This document shows, in pieces, positions 1-5,977 of a stretch of DNA of 9,170 nt. Location of the stretch: NCBI GenBank assembly GCA_030432815.1, contig JAUILB010000097.1, forward strand, positions 1-9,170, in the 5' to 3' direction. Position numbers and translations under genes: made by a program. The stretch's first letter is position 1. The number at the start of each line of letters is the position of its first letter. Under the pieces are notes generated by a model. The model was not told the origin of the DNA and did no database searches. It saw nothing but the letters and a program-made list of their open reading frames with translations. Origin of the DNA: Alphaproteobacteria bacterium (GTDB taxonomy: Bacteria; Pseudomonadota; Alphaproteobacteria; Sphingomonadales; Emcibacteraceae).

Positions 1-235
1 GACATATGATATTATCTATACGGCGCCGCGGTTTGGCAAAACTGGCAATGTCATTTCGCAGGCACGCATGACCGTCATCCATAATGGCGTTCTTATACAA
101 AATAATGTCTCGCTTACCGGACCAACAGTTTACATCGGCGCCCCTGCTTATAAACCGCACGGCAATCTTCCCATTCATTTGCAGGATCATGACCACAAGG
201 TAAGCTACCGCAATATATGGGTTCGGGAACTTTAA
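1..235 (+). CDS. DUF1080 / 3-keto-disaccharide hydrolase-like protein, C-terminal fragment
   Basis: Only the last 77 codons lie in the window (frame starting at base 2, stop TAA at 233-235); the start is off the left edge. The visible end carries the typical C-terminal strands of the DUF1080 concanavalin-like fold: an ARMTVIHNGVLIQ strand, a GPTVYIGAP turn, then PIHLQDHDHKVSYRNIWVREL-like text (LQDH, YRNIWV and the final EL are the recognisable parts). Members of the family are usually exported and some cleave 3-keto-glucosides, so a sugar-degrading role in the periplasm is likely, but the catalytic region is not visible. The gene converges on the nucleotidyltransferase gene and the two stop codons overlap inside one TTAA, leaving no room for a terminator. 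Family call fairly secure, substrate unknown. Confidence 0.8.
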   Translation, partial: TYDIIYTAPRFGKTGNVISQARMTVIHNGVLIQNNVSLTGPTVYIGAPAYKPHGNLPIHLQDHDHKVSYRNIWVREL

Positions 236-813
236 TAACAAACAACGAGGTTCGGCCAGTGTTCCAGCCATTTTTTACCACTTATTCTTTGCTTGAAAAT
301 ATCGGGCTTTGGCCGCTTGTTGTTCATAGTAATGGTATTCGCCATAAGTGCTTCCAAACCAAATGGAGCAATCAGCTCTATTTCACCATCAATGGATAAC
401 CTTGTCCCGATCGCCGCTTCAACCTCTACCCAGTAACGCATGGCATCACTGGTCGACCGGTAAGGCTGATCACCATTTTTTAAATGCATGCGCGCCTGAT
501 TTCTTACCGACCATGGAAGGCTTGATCTGGATTTAAGATATTCTTCAATCTCCCGATCTTTTTCTGCACTGTCATTTACCGGATCAAAATAAATAAGATC
601 AATATCTGCTAGCTTGGTTGCGGCTTCATAATCATGCAGTTTATCCCACACCAGATTACGGACAAATCCCGCTGCAAGACACCAGTCCGGCAGATTGAGT
701 TTGGATGCCAGTTGAAGAGCCTCCATCCTCACTTGATCTTCACTGATCCATTTGATGATCTGATAACTATTATCTTGTTGGTGTTGAATGTGCTGCTCCG
801 CGAAAAATAGCAT
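232..813 (-). CDS. DUF925 / NTP_transf_6 nucleotidyltransferase-fold protein
   Basis: A 193-residue soluble protein that reads as a full-length member of the NTP_transf_6 family (usual length about 180-200). Visible blocks: AGFVRNLVWDKLH at residues 48-60, ADIDLIYFD at 69-77 with the two metal-binding aspartates of a polymerase-beta type site (D70, D72), PWSVRNQARMH at 100-110, APFGLEALM at 149-157 and a C-terminal KKWLEHWPNL. The fold predicts transfer of a nucleotidyl group, but no substrate is established for this family. The ATG at 813 lies inside the end of the upstream M14 peptidase gene (44-base overlap, different frame). It has no good Shine-Dalgarno sequence, so translation may depend on coupling; a later start at Met30 is possible but would remove a helix that the family normally has. 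Function in the operon is unknown. Confidence 0.85.
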   Translation of the reverse strand: MLFFAEQHIQHQQDNSYQIIKWISEDQVRMEALQLASKLNLPDWCLAAGFVRNLVWDKLHDYEAATKLADIDLIYFDPVNDSAEKDREIEEYLKSRSSLPWSVRNQARMHLKNGDQPYRSTSDAMRYWVEVEAAIGTRLSIDGEIELIAPFGLEALMANTITMNNKRPKPDIFKQRISGKKWLEHWPNLVVCY

Positions 814-3442
814 TTATCAGCATTAAATTTAACCCGTCAAGGTAGGCACGAACCGTTGGATCACTTGTAAAACCTATAACCTGCCCTCTTCCTTTTGGTT
901 CGGAAATCACAAATGGCTTGTGGGCAAGTTGCACACGATTTTCTTCCCAAAGATAACCACTTGCCAGAATATTATCGGCGTTTGCATAATTAATGACGTT
1001 CCGTCCCTTATCAATAGTAATCGGGGTATAAATATCGCTGCCGCGATAAAGCACATTTACGGTTGCAGCAGATCCGGCCGTCAACCAGTGTTCAAGATCC
1101 ACATTGGCCTTAAGCATAACGCCCGGCACCACATCAGGATCAGCATTATGATCTTCAATAGCAGCGTTATAATCCTCAAGCCCGGTCATAAGCGTGCCAT
1201 CCACACGGGCACTGTCATCAACATCTTCCTTCTTATCTTCGCGGTAAGCATATTCGCGGCGCGATGACATAATATCCACATCCGGGTCAGTTACATAACG
1301 CATGCCAGTACCCAAAGCGATCAATGTGCCACCATCATTTACCCAGTCTTTAAGGTTTGACGTCCCCCTTTCCCCAAAAATGGCCTTATAGCTGGCCCGT
1401 GATTCCGGAATAATAATGACATTAAATGGACTTAAATCAGCACCCACTATATCATCAGCCCGTATGGCCGTTACCGGATAATCAAACTGTCTTTCAATAA
1501 CAAACCGGGTGTTTCCTGCACTATAATTTGACGTCGGCGTATCCCATAGGATCGCGACCCGCGGCGCATGAATGCGTTTTGTGTTTCCACTGCCAAAACT
1601 TGGCCCTTCACTTACCCAGCTATCGTTTACACCAACCACTTCGGCACCGGTCATAGCCGCAATGTTATTCAATTTTTCAGATAACCCCGCGTCATTTGCC
1701 GCTACCTCAATAATAAGAGACCCTGCCGGATAACGGCGCCCCAGGTTAACAAAGCTCATGTCTGCACTTTTAACCACGATCCCCTGACGAAGAACGTGGC
1801 TTAAAAAACGGCTTGCAGTCGATTGTCCCCACGGAACAATGAATGCAACGGTTGCATCAGGATTTGTTACTGAAGAAGGAATAAAATATGCTTTATCAGT
1901 CAGCTCACCTTCCACTGCCCGAACCGTATTACACTTGTTTACCGTAACATTAAACATATGCGGCAGTGACCAGGCCGTCACATCATAGATCTGATCATTT
2001 AAATTATTATCACGGCGGCGTTCCTGTTCTTCCAGAAATGTCCCATCCATTGGCACATTTTCATCCATGACCGTTCTTATGAACCGCTTGGCAGGTTGTG
2101 CGCTGTCAATAACATAACTCCCCGCTTCATACTCAATACCACATGCGTTAAATCCGTTATTTGTTTTAAAAACATCTACGCCTTGTCTGGTAAGTAACCC
2201 TGCAATTTTGTCGGCCGCGGCCTGATCAAATTGCGTTGGAATTACATAGTAACGGCCGTCTTCATTTTTCCCTTCTTCAATACCGCTCCTTCGATATTCA
2301 TAAAATTCCCTTAAAAGTCTGTCTTTGTTGCTTGCTGTCACTTCGGCTGTTGAGAGTGACGTCACAAGATGATGCCTCACAGCATCACGGTAATGAAGTG
2401 TTTCACCATCATTCCGGCGAAGCAATAGCCCCCCTGATGATGCCTGCTCATATGTTGCCGAGGCCGCCCCATAATAGGCTGGCCAGCTGGCACCATAACC
2501 TGGATAGAAGGCATCAAACACTTCACGGGTGAAATAATCAAAACCGTATTTATCAAAATATTTGGCATTATTTCGCCCGATCATGGTTAGTGTGTTCCAT
2601 TGATTATCCGCAATATTGGGGTTCGCAGGCGGCGCGGGCGGCGAGAAGAAATAAGAACTATTTCCACCCATCTCATGGAGATCAATATAAATAAGCGGAA
2701 AATATTCCTGCACTGCAGCAATCTTGCCCTGCGTTTCCGGTTGTGTCATGGCAAACCAGTCACGGTTTAAATCAAAAAGATAGTGATTGACCCGCCCATT
2801 GGGCCAGGGTTCTCTATGTTCTGCGGAGATTGGACTGTCATCTGCCAAAAGCCCGCGCGCACCGCGGAAAGAATATATAAACCTGTCACGTCCATCAGGG
2901 TTTTGCTGCGGATCAATAAAAGTGACACTATTTTGCATGATGTTATCGACCTGCGGCTGATTTGTTGCCGCAAGCAAATGATAAGCCGTCTGCATGGATG
3001 CTTCCATTGGTGAAATTTCATTACCGTGAACCCCGTGGCTTAACCATGTTGAACCAACCATAGTGGGGATAATTTCGTCTGCTTCTGCCGGACTTGTAAC
3101 GCGTGGATCCGCCAGTCTTTTCATATTTGTGCTTAAAGCATCAAGCGCGGCGATATTTTCAGCATTTGATATCGCCACATAAACAAGCTGTCTGTTTTCC
3201 CAGGTTCTGCCATATTCAAATATTTTAAAACGGTCGGGCGCCGCTTCCTCAAGCGCACGAAAATAGGCAAGCATTTCCCAATGGGCCGTAATCTCATCTC
3301 CGGATTTATGTCCTAAGACCTGCTCCACTGTTGGAATTGCAGGGTCATACTCCGTCCCGGGAATATATTCAAATTCCTGTGCATTTGAATGTGCAAGAAA
3401 GAATAACGATAAAATTACAGTTTTTAAAGCGAATCTGGACAT
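770..3442 (-). CDS. Exported M14-family zinc carboxypeptidase with C-terminal glutamine-amidotransferase-like domain
   Basis: I start this 890-residue protein at the ATG at 3442 because GGGGAG lies just upstream and a signal peptide follows directly (Met-Ser-Arg, a hydrophobic stretch, then a likely cut after SNA at about residue 21); the open frame runs 19 codons further upstream without such support. The peptidase domain fills roughly residues 50-370. Zinc ligands are in HGVHGNEISP (H139, E142) and DLHEMGG (H256); the general base is the Glu of ATYEQASSGG (E332). NPDGRDR and LNRDWF supply the expected substrate-binding arginines, so the enzyme looks active. A Rossmann-like, class I amidotransferase-type segment follows at about residues 626-715 (PRVAILWDT, FNVIIIPES, DGGTLIALGTG). 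Such large M14 proteins are exported exopeptidases of marine and environmental proteobacteria, with substrates mostly unknown. It lies 69 bases downstream of speB on the same strand and overlaps the nucleotidyltransferase gene. Confidence 0.92.
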   Translation of the reverse strand: MSRFALKTVILSLFFLAHSNAQEFEYIPGTEYDPAIPTVEQVLGHKSGDEITAHWEMLAYFRALEEAAPDRFKIFEYGRTWENRQLVYVAISNAENIAALDALSTNMKRLADPRVTSPAEADEIIPTMVGSTWLSHGVHGNEISPMEASMQTAYHLLAATNQPQVDNIMQNSVTFIDPQQNPDGRDRFIYSFRGARGLLADDSPISAEHREPWPNGRVNHYLFDLNRDWFAMTQPETQGKIAAVQEYFPLIYIDLHEMGGNSSYFFSPPAPPANPNIADNQWNTLTMIGRNNAKYFDKYGFDYFTREVFDAFYPGYGASWPAYYGAASATYEQASSGGLLLRRNDGETLHYRDAVRHHLVTSLSTAEVTASNKDRLLREFYEYRRSGIEEGKNEDGRYYVIPTQFDQAAADKIAGLLTRQGVDVFKTNNGFNACGIEYEAGSYVIDSAQPAKRFIRTVMDENVPMDGTFLEEQERRRDNNLNDQIYDVTAWSLPHMFNVTVNKCNTVRAVEGELTDKAYFIPSSVTNPDATVAFIVPWGQSTASRFLSHVLRQGIVVKSADMSFVNLGRRYPAGSLIIEVAANDAGLSEKLNNIAAMTGAEVVGVNDSWVSEGPSFGSGNTKRIHAPRVAILWDTPTSNYSAGNTRFVIERQFDYPVTAIRADDIVGADLSPFNVIIIPESRASYKAIFGERGTSNLKDWVNDGGTLIALGTGMRYVTDPDVDIMSSRREYAYREDKKEDVDDSARVDGTLMTGLEDYNAAIEDHNADPDVVPGVMLKANVDLEHWLTAGSAATVNVLYRGSDIYTPITIDKGRNVINYANADNILASGYLWEENRVQLAHKPFVISEPKGRGQVIGFTSDPTVRAYLDGLNLMLINAIFRGAAHSTPTR

Positions 3443-3454
3443 GTTTCTCCCCTG

Positions 3455-3477
3455 TTTTGACAGTAGCTTAGTCAAAA
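3455..3477. promoter_or_regulatory. Perfect 7-bp inverted repeat upstream of the M14 peptidase start
   Basis: TTTTGAC at 3455-3461 and GTCAAAA at 3471-3477 are exact reverse complements separated by 9 bases. The dyad lies between speB and the peptidase gene, and its inner edge is only a few bases from the peptidase Shine-Dalgarno. It could be an operator for an internal promoter or an RNA hairpin affecting translation. I cannot tell which, and chance is possible at this arm length. Confidence 0.35.
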
Positions 3478-3500
3478 TAGAAGGGGATATCAAATGCAAT

Positions 3501-3520
3501 CGCAGGCTTATTTACCTGCG
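3501..3520 (-). repeat. Short stem-forming inverted repeat over the speB stop codon
   Basis: CGCAGG (3501-3506) and CCTGCG (3515-3520) pair around an 8-base spacer containing the speB stop codon (TAA on the - strand, 3512-3514). The transcript after the stem is not U-rich, so this is not a standard terminator. At most it might slow decay or reduce read-through into the peptidase gene. Confidence 0.3.
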
Positions 3521-4438
3521 GAGGGCTTCGGATAAAAGATAAAGAATATCCCCGCCCAATGTCGCCCCCGCCACCGCCGTAATGCTGCCAATGGGATCAT
3601 AAGCAGGTGCAATTTCCACAAGATCGGCACCAACGATATTAAGCCCTCTAATCCCTTTCAATATTTTTCGCCCTGCCATTACCGTCGGGCCACCGGATAC
3701 AGGGGTGCCCGTACCCGGCGCATAAGCGGGATCAAGAAAATCAATATCAAACGTAAGATAAGCCTTGGCATCCCCAACGCGATTTTTAATATGTTCTGCC
3801 ACTTCTGAAGGCTTCATTTCATCAAGCTCTGTTGCAAAAATTATATCAATACCGTGTGTTTCCGGGTTTGGTGTTCTGATCCCTATTTGGATCGAATGTT
3901 CAATATCCAGAAGCCCTTCTTTGATGGCATGATAAAACATTGTGCCATGTGTGTAATTTTCATCAACCCAGGTATCGGAATGGGCATCAAAATGAATAAG
4001 GGCCAAAGGGCCATGTTTGCGAACATGTGATCTTAAAAGCGGAAGCGAAACAAAATGATCCCCACCCATCGCAAAACATGCCGTTTCACTGGCAAGAATT
4101 TTATCCACCGTTTCTTCAGTTTCTTTGATCATACGTTCCGGATAACCCGCAAAATTACAAATATCTCCGTAATCAATGACTGTATGATACTCTGCAATAT
4201 GGTAATCCCACGGCCAAAGCCCATATTCAAATTCACCCGTTAGCGTGGATTGTTCCCGCATGGCGCGGGGACCAAATCGGGCACCCGGTCTGTTCGTTGT
4301 ACCCAAATCATATGGTACGCCCAATACAGCAATGTCCGCTTTTTTCAGATCCCTGGACATTGGAAATCGCATAAAGCTTATCGGTCCAGAACAGGCATCA
4401 TCCCACCAATTTTCGAGCAAATCTTTATCCGCCGGCAT
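3512..4438 (-). CDS. speB: Agmatinase (ureohydrolase family)
   Basis: A 308-residue cytoplasmic enzyme that hydrolyses agmatine to putrescine and urea, using two manganese ions. All metal ligands of the ureohydrolase fold are present: GGDHF (H128), FDAHSD (D151, H153, D155), TFDIDFLDP (D231, D233) and the later VEIAPAYD (E275). Resemblance to E. coli SpeB is close through the middle and end (HGTMFYHAIKEGL, SIQIGIRT, APGTGTPVSGG, LNIVGADLVEIAPAYD), and length matches (about 306). The ATG at 4438 is preceded by AAAGG about 8 bases upstream; the longer open frame to 4690 is antisense to the neighbouring gene and has no family similarity. First gene of a probable leftward operon with the peptidase. 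No arginine decarboxylase is in view, so a related guanidino substrate (for example guanidinobutyrate) cannot be excluded. Confidence 0.9.
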   Translation of the reverse strand: MPADKDLLENWWDDACSGPISFMRFPMSRDLKKADIAVLGVPYDLGTTNRPGARFGPRAMREQSTLTGEFEYGLWPWDYHIAEYHTVIDYGDICNFAGYPERMIKETEETVDKILASETACFAMGGDHFVSLPLLRSHVRKHGPLALIHFDAHSDTWVDENYTHGTMFYHAIKEGLLDIEHSIQIGIRTPNPETHGIDIIFATELDEMKPSEVAEHIKNRVGDAKAYLTFDIDFLDPAYAPGTGTPVSGGPTVMAGRKILKGIRGLNIVGADLVEIAPAYDPIGSITAVAGATLGGDILYLLSEALRR

Positions 4439-4462
4439 TTTTTTTACCTTTAAATCAGTTCT

Positions 4463-4478
4463 TAACCTTATCAGGTTA
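4463..4478. promoter_or_regulatory. Inverted repeat in the divergent speB / small-protein intergenic region
   Basis: TAACCT (4463-4468) and AGGTTA (4473-4478) are exact reverse complements with a 4-base spacer. They lie in the 97-base AT-rich gap between two divergent start codons, 25 bases upstream of the speB ATG, which is a usual place for a shared operator. Six-base arms are weak evidence alone. Confidence 0.35.
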
Positions 4479-4489
4479 TCTTTTATTCT

Positions 4490-4518
4490 TTGTAGATTTA
4501 AGGTAATATTTATAAAAT
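4490..4518 (+). promoter_or_regulatory. Tentative sigma70 promoter for the small exported protein
   Basis: TTGTAG (4490-4495) and TAAAAT (4513-4518) are spaced by 17 bases and would start a transcript about 10 bases before the start codon at 4536. Both hexamers are imperfect and the region is AT-rich, so alternatives such as TATAAA at 4511 are nearly as good. Confidence 0.3.
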
Positions 4519-4535
4519 ATCCAATGGAGATATCA

Positions 4536-4925
4536 ATGAGAAAGCAGATTATTCGCGCAACCCTTATGAGCCTGCTCGTTTCCGGCACCGTTGGTGCCAA
4601 CGCGCAGGAACAGTCCTTGCAACAATTTGACCAAGACGATTTCGATGAATTGATGAGGACAAATCCCGAACTACTTGGTGAAGTCATCAATCCAGACGGG
4701 AGTGTTGACCGCTCACGTTTGGCAGAAATCCTGAGAAACGATTATGATTTTGAAGATGAAAATGAAGCAGACTTGCTTCCTGGCTTTAACGGATTGGAAG
4801 ATAGGGGACTACTAAGCGAAAGAACACCCGAAGAAATTGAAAATGATGTCGTTCTGCAAAAAAGACTAGCCGAGGAGCGTGAAAAAGCCTTCGAAATATA
4901 CAAAAAACGTCACGGTATAGAATAA
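4536..4925 (+). CDS. Small acidic exported protein of unknown function
   Basis: I do not recognise a family. The 129-residue protein starts at the ATG at 4536, where GGAGA lies about six bases upstream. Residues 1-23 form a clean signal peptide (basic MRKQIIR, a hydrophobic core, then GANA before QEQ), so the product should reach the periplasm. The mature part of about 106 residues has no cysteine and no membrane segment, and carries roughly 30 Asp/Glu against 13 Lys/Arg. The middle (residues about 65-80) is dominated by Asp, Glu and Asn; the last 40 residues look like a charged helix (PEEIENDVVLQKRLAEER onward), possibly a coiled coil. It is a single-gene transcription unit: divergent from speB and followed 24 bases later by a strong terminator. 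A link to the exported peptidase is only positional. Confidence 0.75.
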   Translation: MRKQIIRATLMSLLVSGTVGANAQEQSLQQFDQDDFDELMRTNPELLGEVINPDGSVDRSRLAEILRNDYDFEDENEADLLPGFNGLEDRGLLSERTPEEIENDVVLQKRLAEEREKAFEIYKKRHGIE

Positions 4926-4949
4926 GCAACTTTTTTTGATATTTTAAAC

Positions 4950-4981
4950 GAGCTGGTTTTTCTTAAATCAGCTCTTTTTTT
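4950..4981 (+). terminator. Intrinsic terminator after the small acidic protein gene
   Basis: A 10-bp stem (4950-4959 with 4965-4974, one G-U pair) closes on a 5-base loop and runs straight into seven T residues (4975-4981). It lies 24 bases past the stop codon. In the opposite direction the stem is followed by few T residues, so it should work mainly on the + strand. Confidence 0.85.
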
Positions 4982-4988
4982 ATATATT

Positions 4989-5969
4989 TCAGGGACTTTT
5001 CCGCTCTTTCAGAAATTCTTCCTTGATCATTCCTGTTACTAAAGGTGCTCCACGGTATAAATGGTCCGGATCACCAAAATATTGAGCATCCAATCCGTAA
5101 AATTCGGACATGACAGTAAAACCATATTTCTGCGACAGATTATCAATATATGACTGGTAAGCCATCAGAAAATCGGCTGGAAGCTTATTGTATGAGTTAT
5201 TATTGATCGGAAATGTATACCAATAGAAGTCAATATCATGCTCATTGGCAAGTGCGATCATTTTTTCAAAATAATGATTTATGATTTTTGACGGTTTAAA
5301 TTCCCCCAGCAGAATTTCCGTAGAATCGCCATCGGCTTCATCAAACACAGAAACATATACATGTCCTTTTGATGTTAATAGTTGATCTGCTACCAGTTTA
5401 TTTGTCTTCCAGCGTGCATTTGTAATACCCGAGTAAAGGTCGGTTAAATATTTACCTGTAAAATATATATATTCGCGGTGATCAATTGCGCCTATAATAT
5501 CATTATCATCAAGCTTTTCTGCCATTTCAGCAATTTCATCATATTCATCCGTATCCAGATATCTGAACTTCACCGTATTACCCAGATAAAAATAAGGAAC
5601 GCTGAGTAGTAATGATGAATAACCGACAAGCAATTTATCCGGTGCATCATTATGTTCAAGATAATGTTTTAGTGTAAAATACCCCTCAATTGGTGTGCTG
5701 GCAGGCAGAGAAAGATTTATCGAATTAAATACGTCGTCATCAAATTCATTTGGCATAAAGGTCGCTTTTGCCCGTGAATCCCCCATAACCACGAAATTAT
5801 ATTGTTCCACGTTTCGAGTAGTCGTTTTATGTTTAACATCCATCCAGGACGCATAATCATCATTCATATATAAATCTTTATGAAAAAGGATCACATATGA
5901 ATAGATGGCAAATAATAGTGCCGTAAATGCAATCACCGAAAATGTCATTTGTTTATAACTACGAAACAT
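4989..5969 (-). CDS. Membrane-anchored SGNH-hydrolase-like protein, partner of the MBOAT acyltransferase
   Basis: A 326-residue protein with one N-terminal membrane segment (about residues 9-29) and a periplasmic domain. The domain shows SGNH signatures: a block I-like VVMGDSRA with the candidate nucleophile Ser65, a block II-like NLSLPASTPIEG at about 85-96, and DPDHLYRGA near the end giving the candidate D300/H303 of the DxxH motif. Proteins of this kind (AlgJ/AlgX, DltD, PatB and similar) take acyl groups delivered across the membrane by an MBOAT protein and place them on a polymer, or remove them. The gene follows the MBOAT gene after an 8-base gap, and its Shine-Dalgarno AGGGAAG overlaps the MBOAT stop codon, which strongly suggests coupled expression. 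Sequence similarity to the named members is low; the acyl acceptor is unknown. The coding region looks AT-rich. Confidence 0.8.
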   Translation of the reverse strand: MFRSYKQMTFSVIAFTALLFAIYSYVILFHKDLYMNDDYASWMDVKHKTTTRNVEQYNFVVMGDSRAKATFMPNEFDDDVFNSINLSLPASTPIEGYFTLKHYLEHNDAPDKLLVGYSSLLLSVPYFYLGNTVKFRYLDTDEYDEIAEMAEKLDDNDIIGAIDHREYIYFTGKYLTDLYSGITNARWKTNKLVADQLLTSKGHVYVSVFDEADGDSTEILLGEFKPSKIINHYFEKMIALANEHDIDFYWYTFPINNNSYNKLPADFLMAYQSYIDNLSQKYGFTVMSEFYGLDAQYFGDPDHLYRGAPLVTGMIKEEFLKERKSP

Positions 5970-5977
5970 AATCTTCC

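Noticed and set aside
920..1267. Rightward open frame of 115 codons inside the peptidase gene
   Set aside because: It lies wholly antisense to a well-supported M14 coding region and its product has no recognisable features.
2236..3021. Several open frames on both strands inside the peptidase gene
   Set aside because: They are shadows of the catalytic domain coding sequence, without ribosome binding sites or family similarity.
4245..4535. A 97-codon N-terminal extension of the small acidic protein frame
   Set aside because: It overlaps the speB start antisense; the ATG at 4536 has a good ribosome binding site and begins a clean signal peptide.
4439..4690. An N-terminal extension of 84 codons on the agmatinase frame
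   Set aside because: It is antisense to the small exported protein gene, has no ureohydrolase similarity, and the ATG at 4438 has its own Shine-Dalgarno and gives the normal family length.
4680..4730. EF-hand-like calcium loop (NPDGSVDRSR) in the small acidic protein
   Set aside because: The Gly at position 6 and a following Val fit, but the acidic residue at position 1 and the Glu at position 12 are missing.
4950..4974. The + strand terminator hairpin also ending the SGNH transcript
   Set aside because: Read leftward the stem is followed by only three T residues and then mixed A-rich sequence, so any effect in that direction should be weak.
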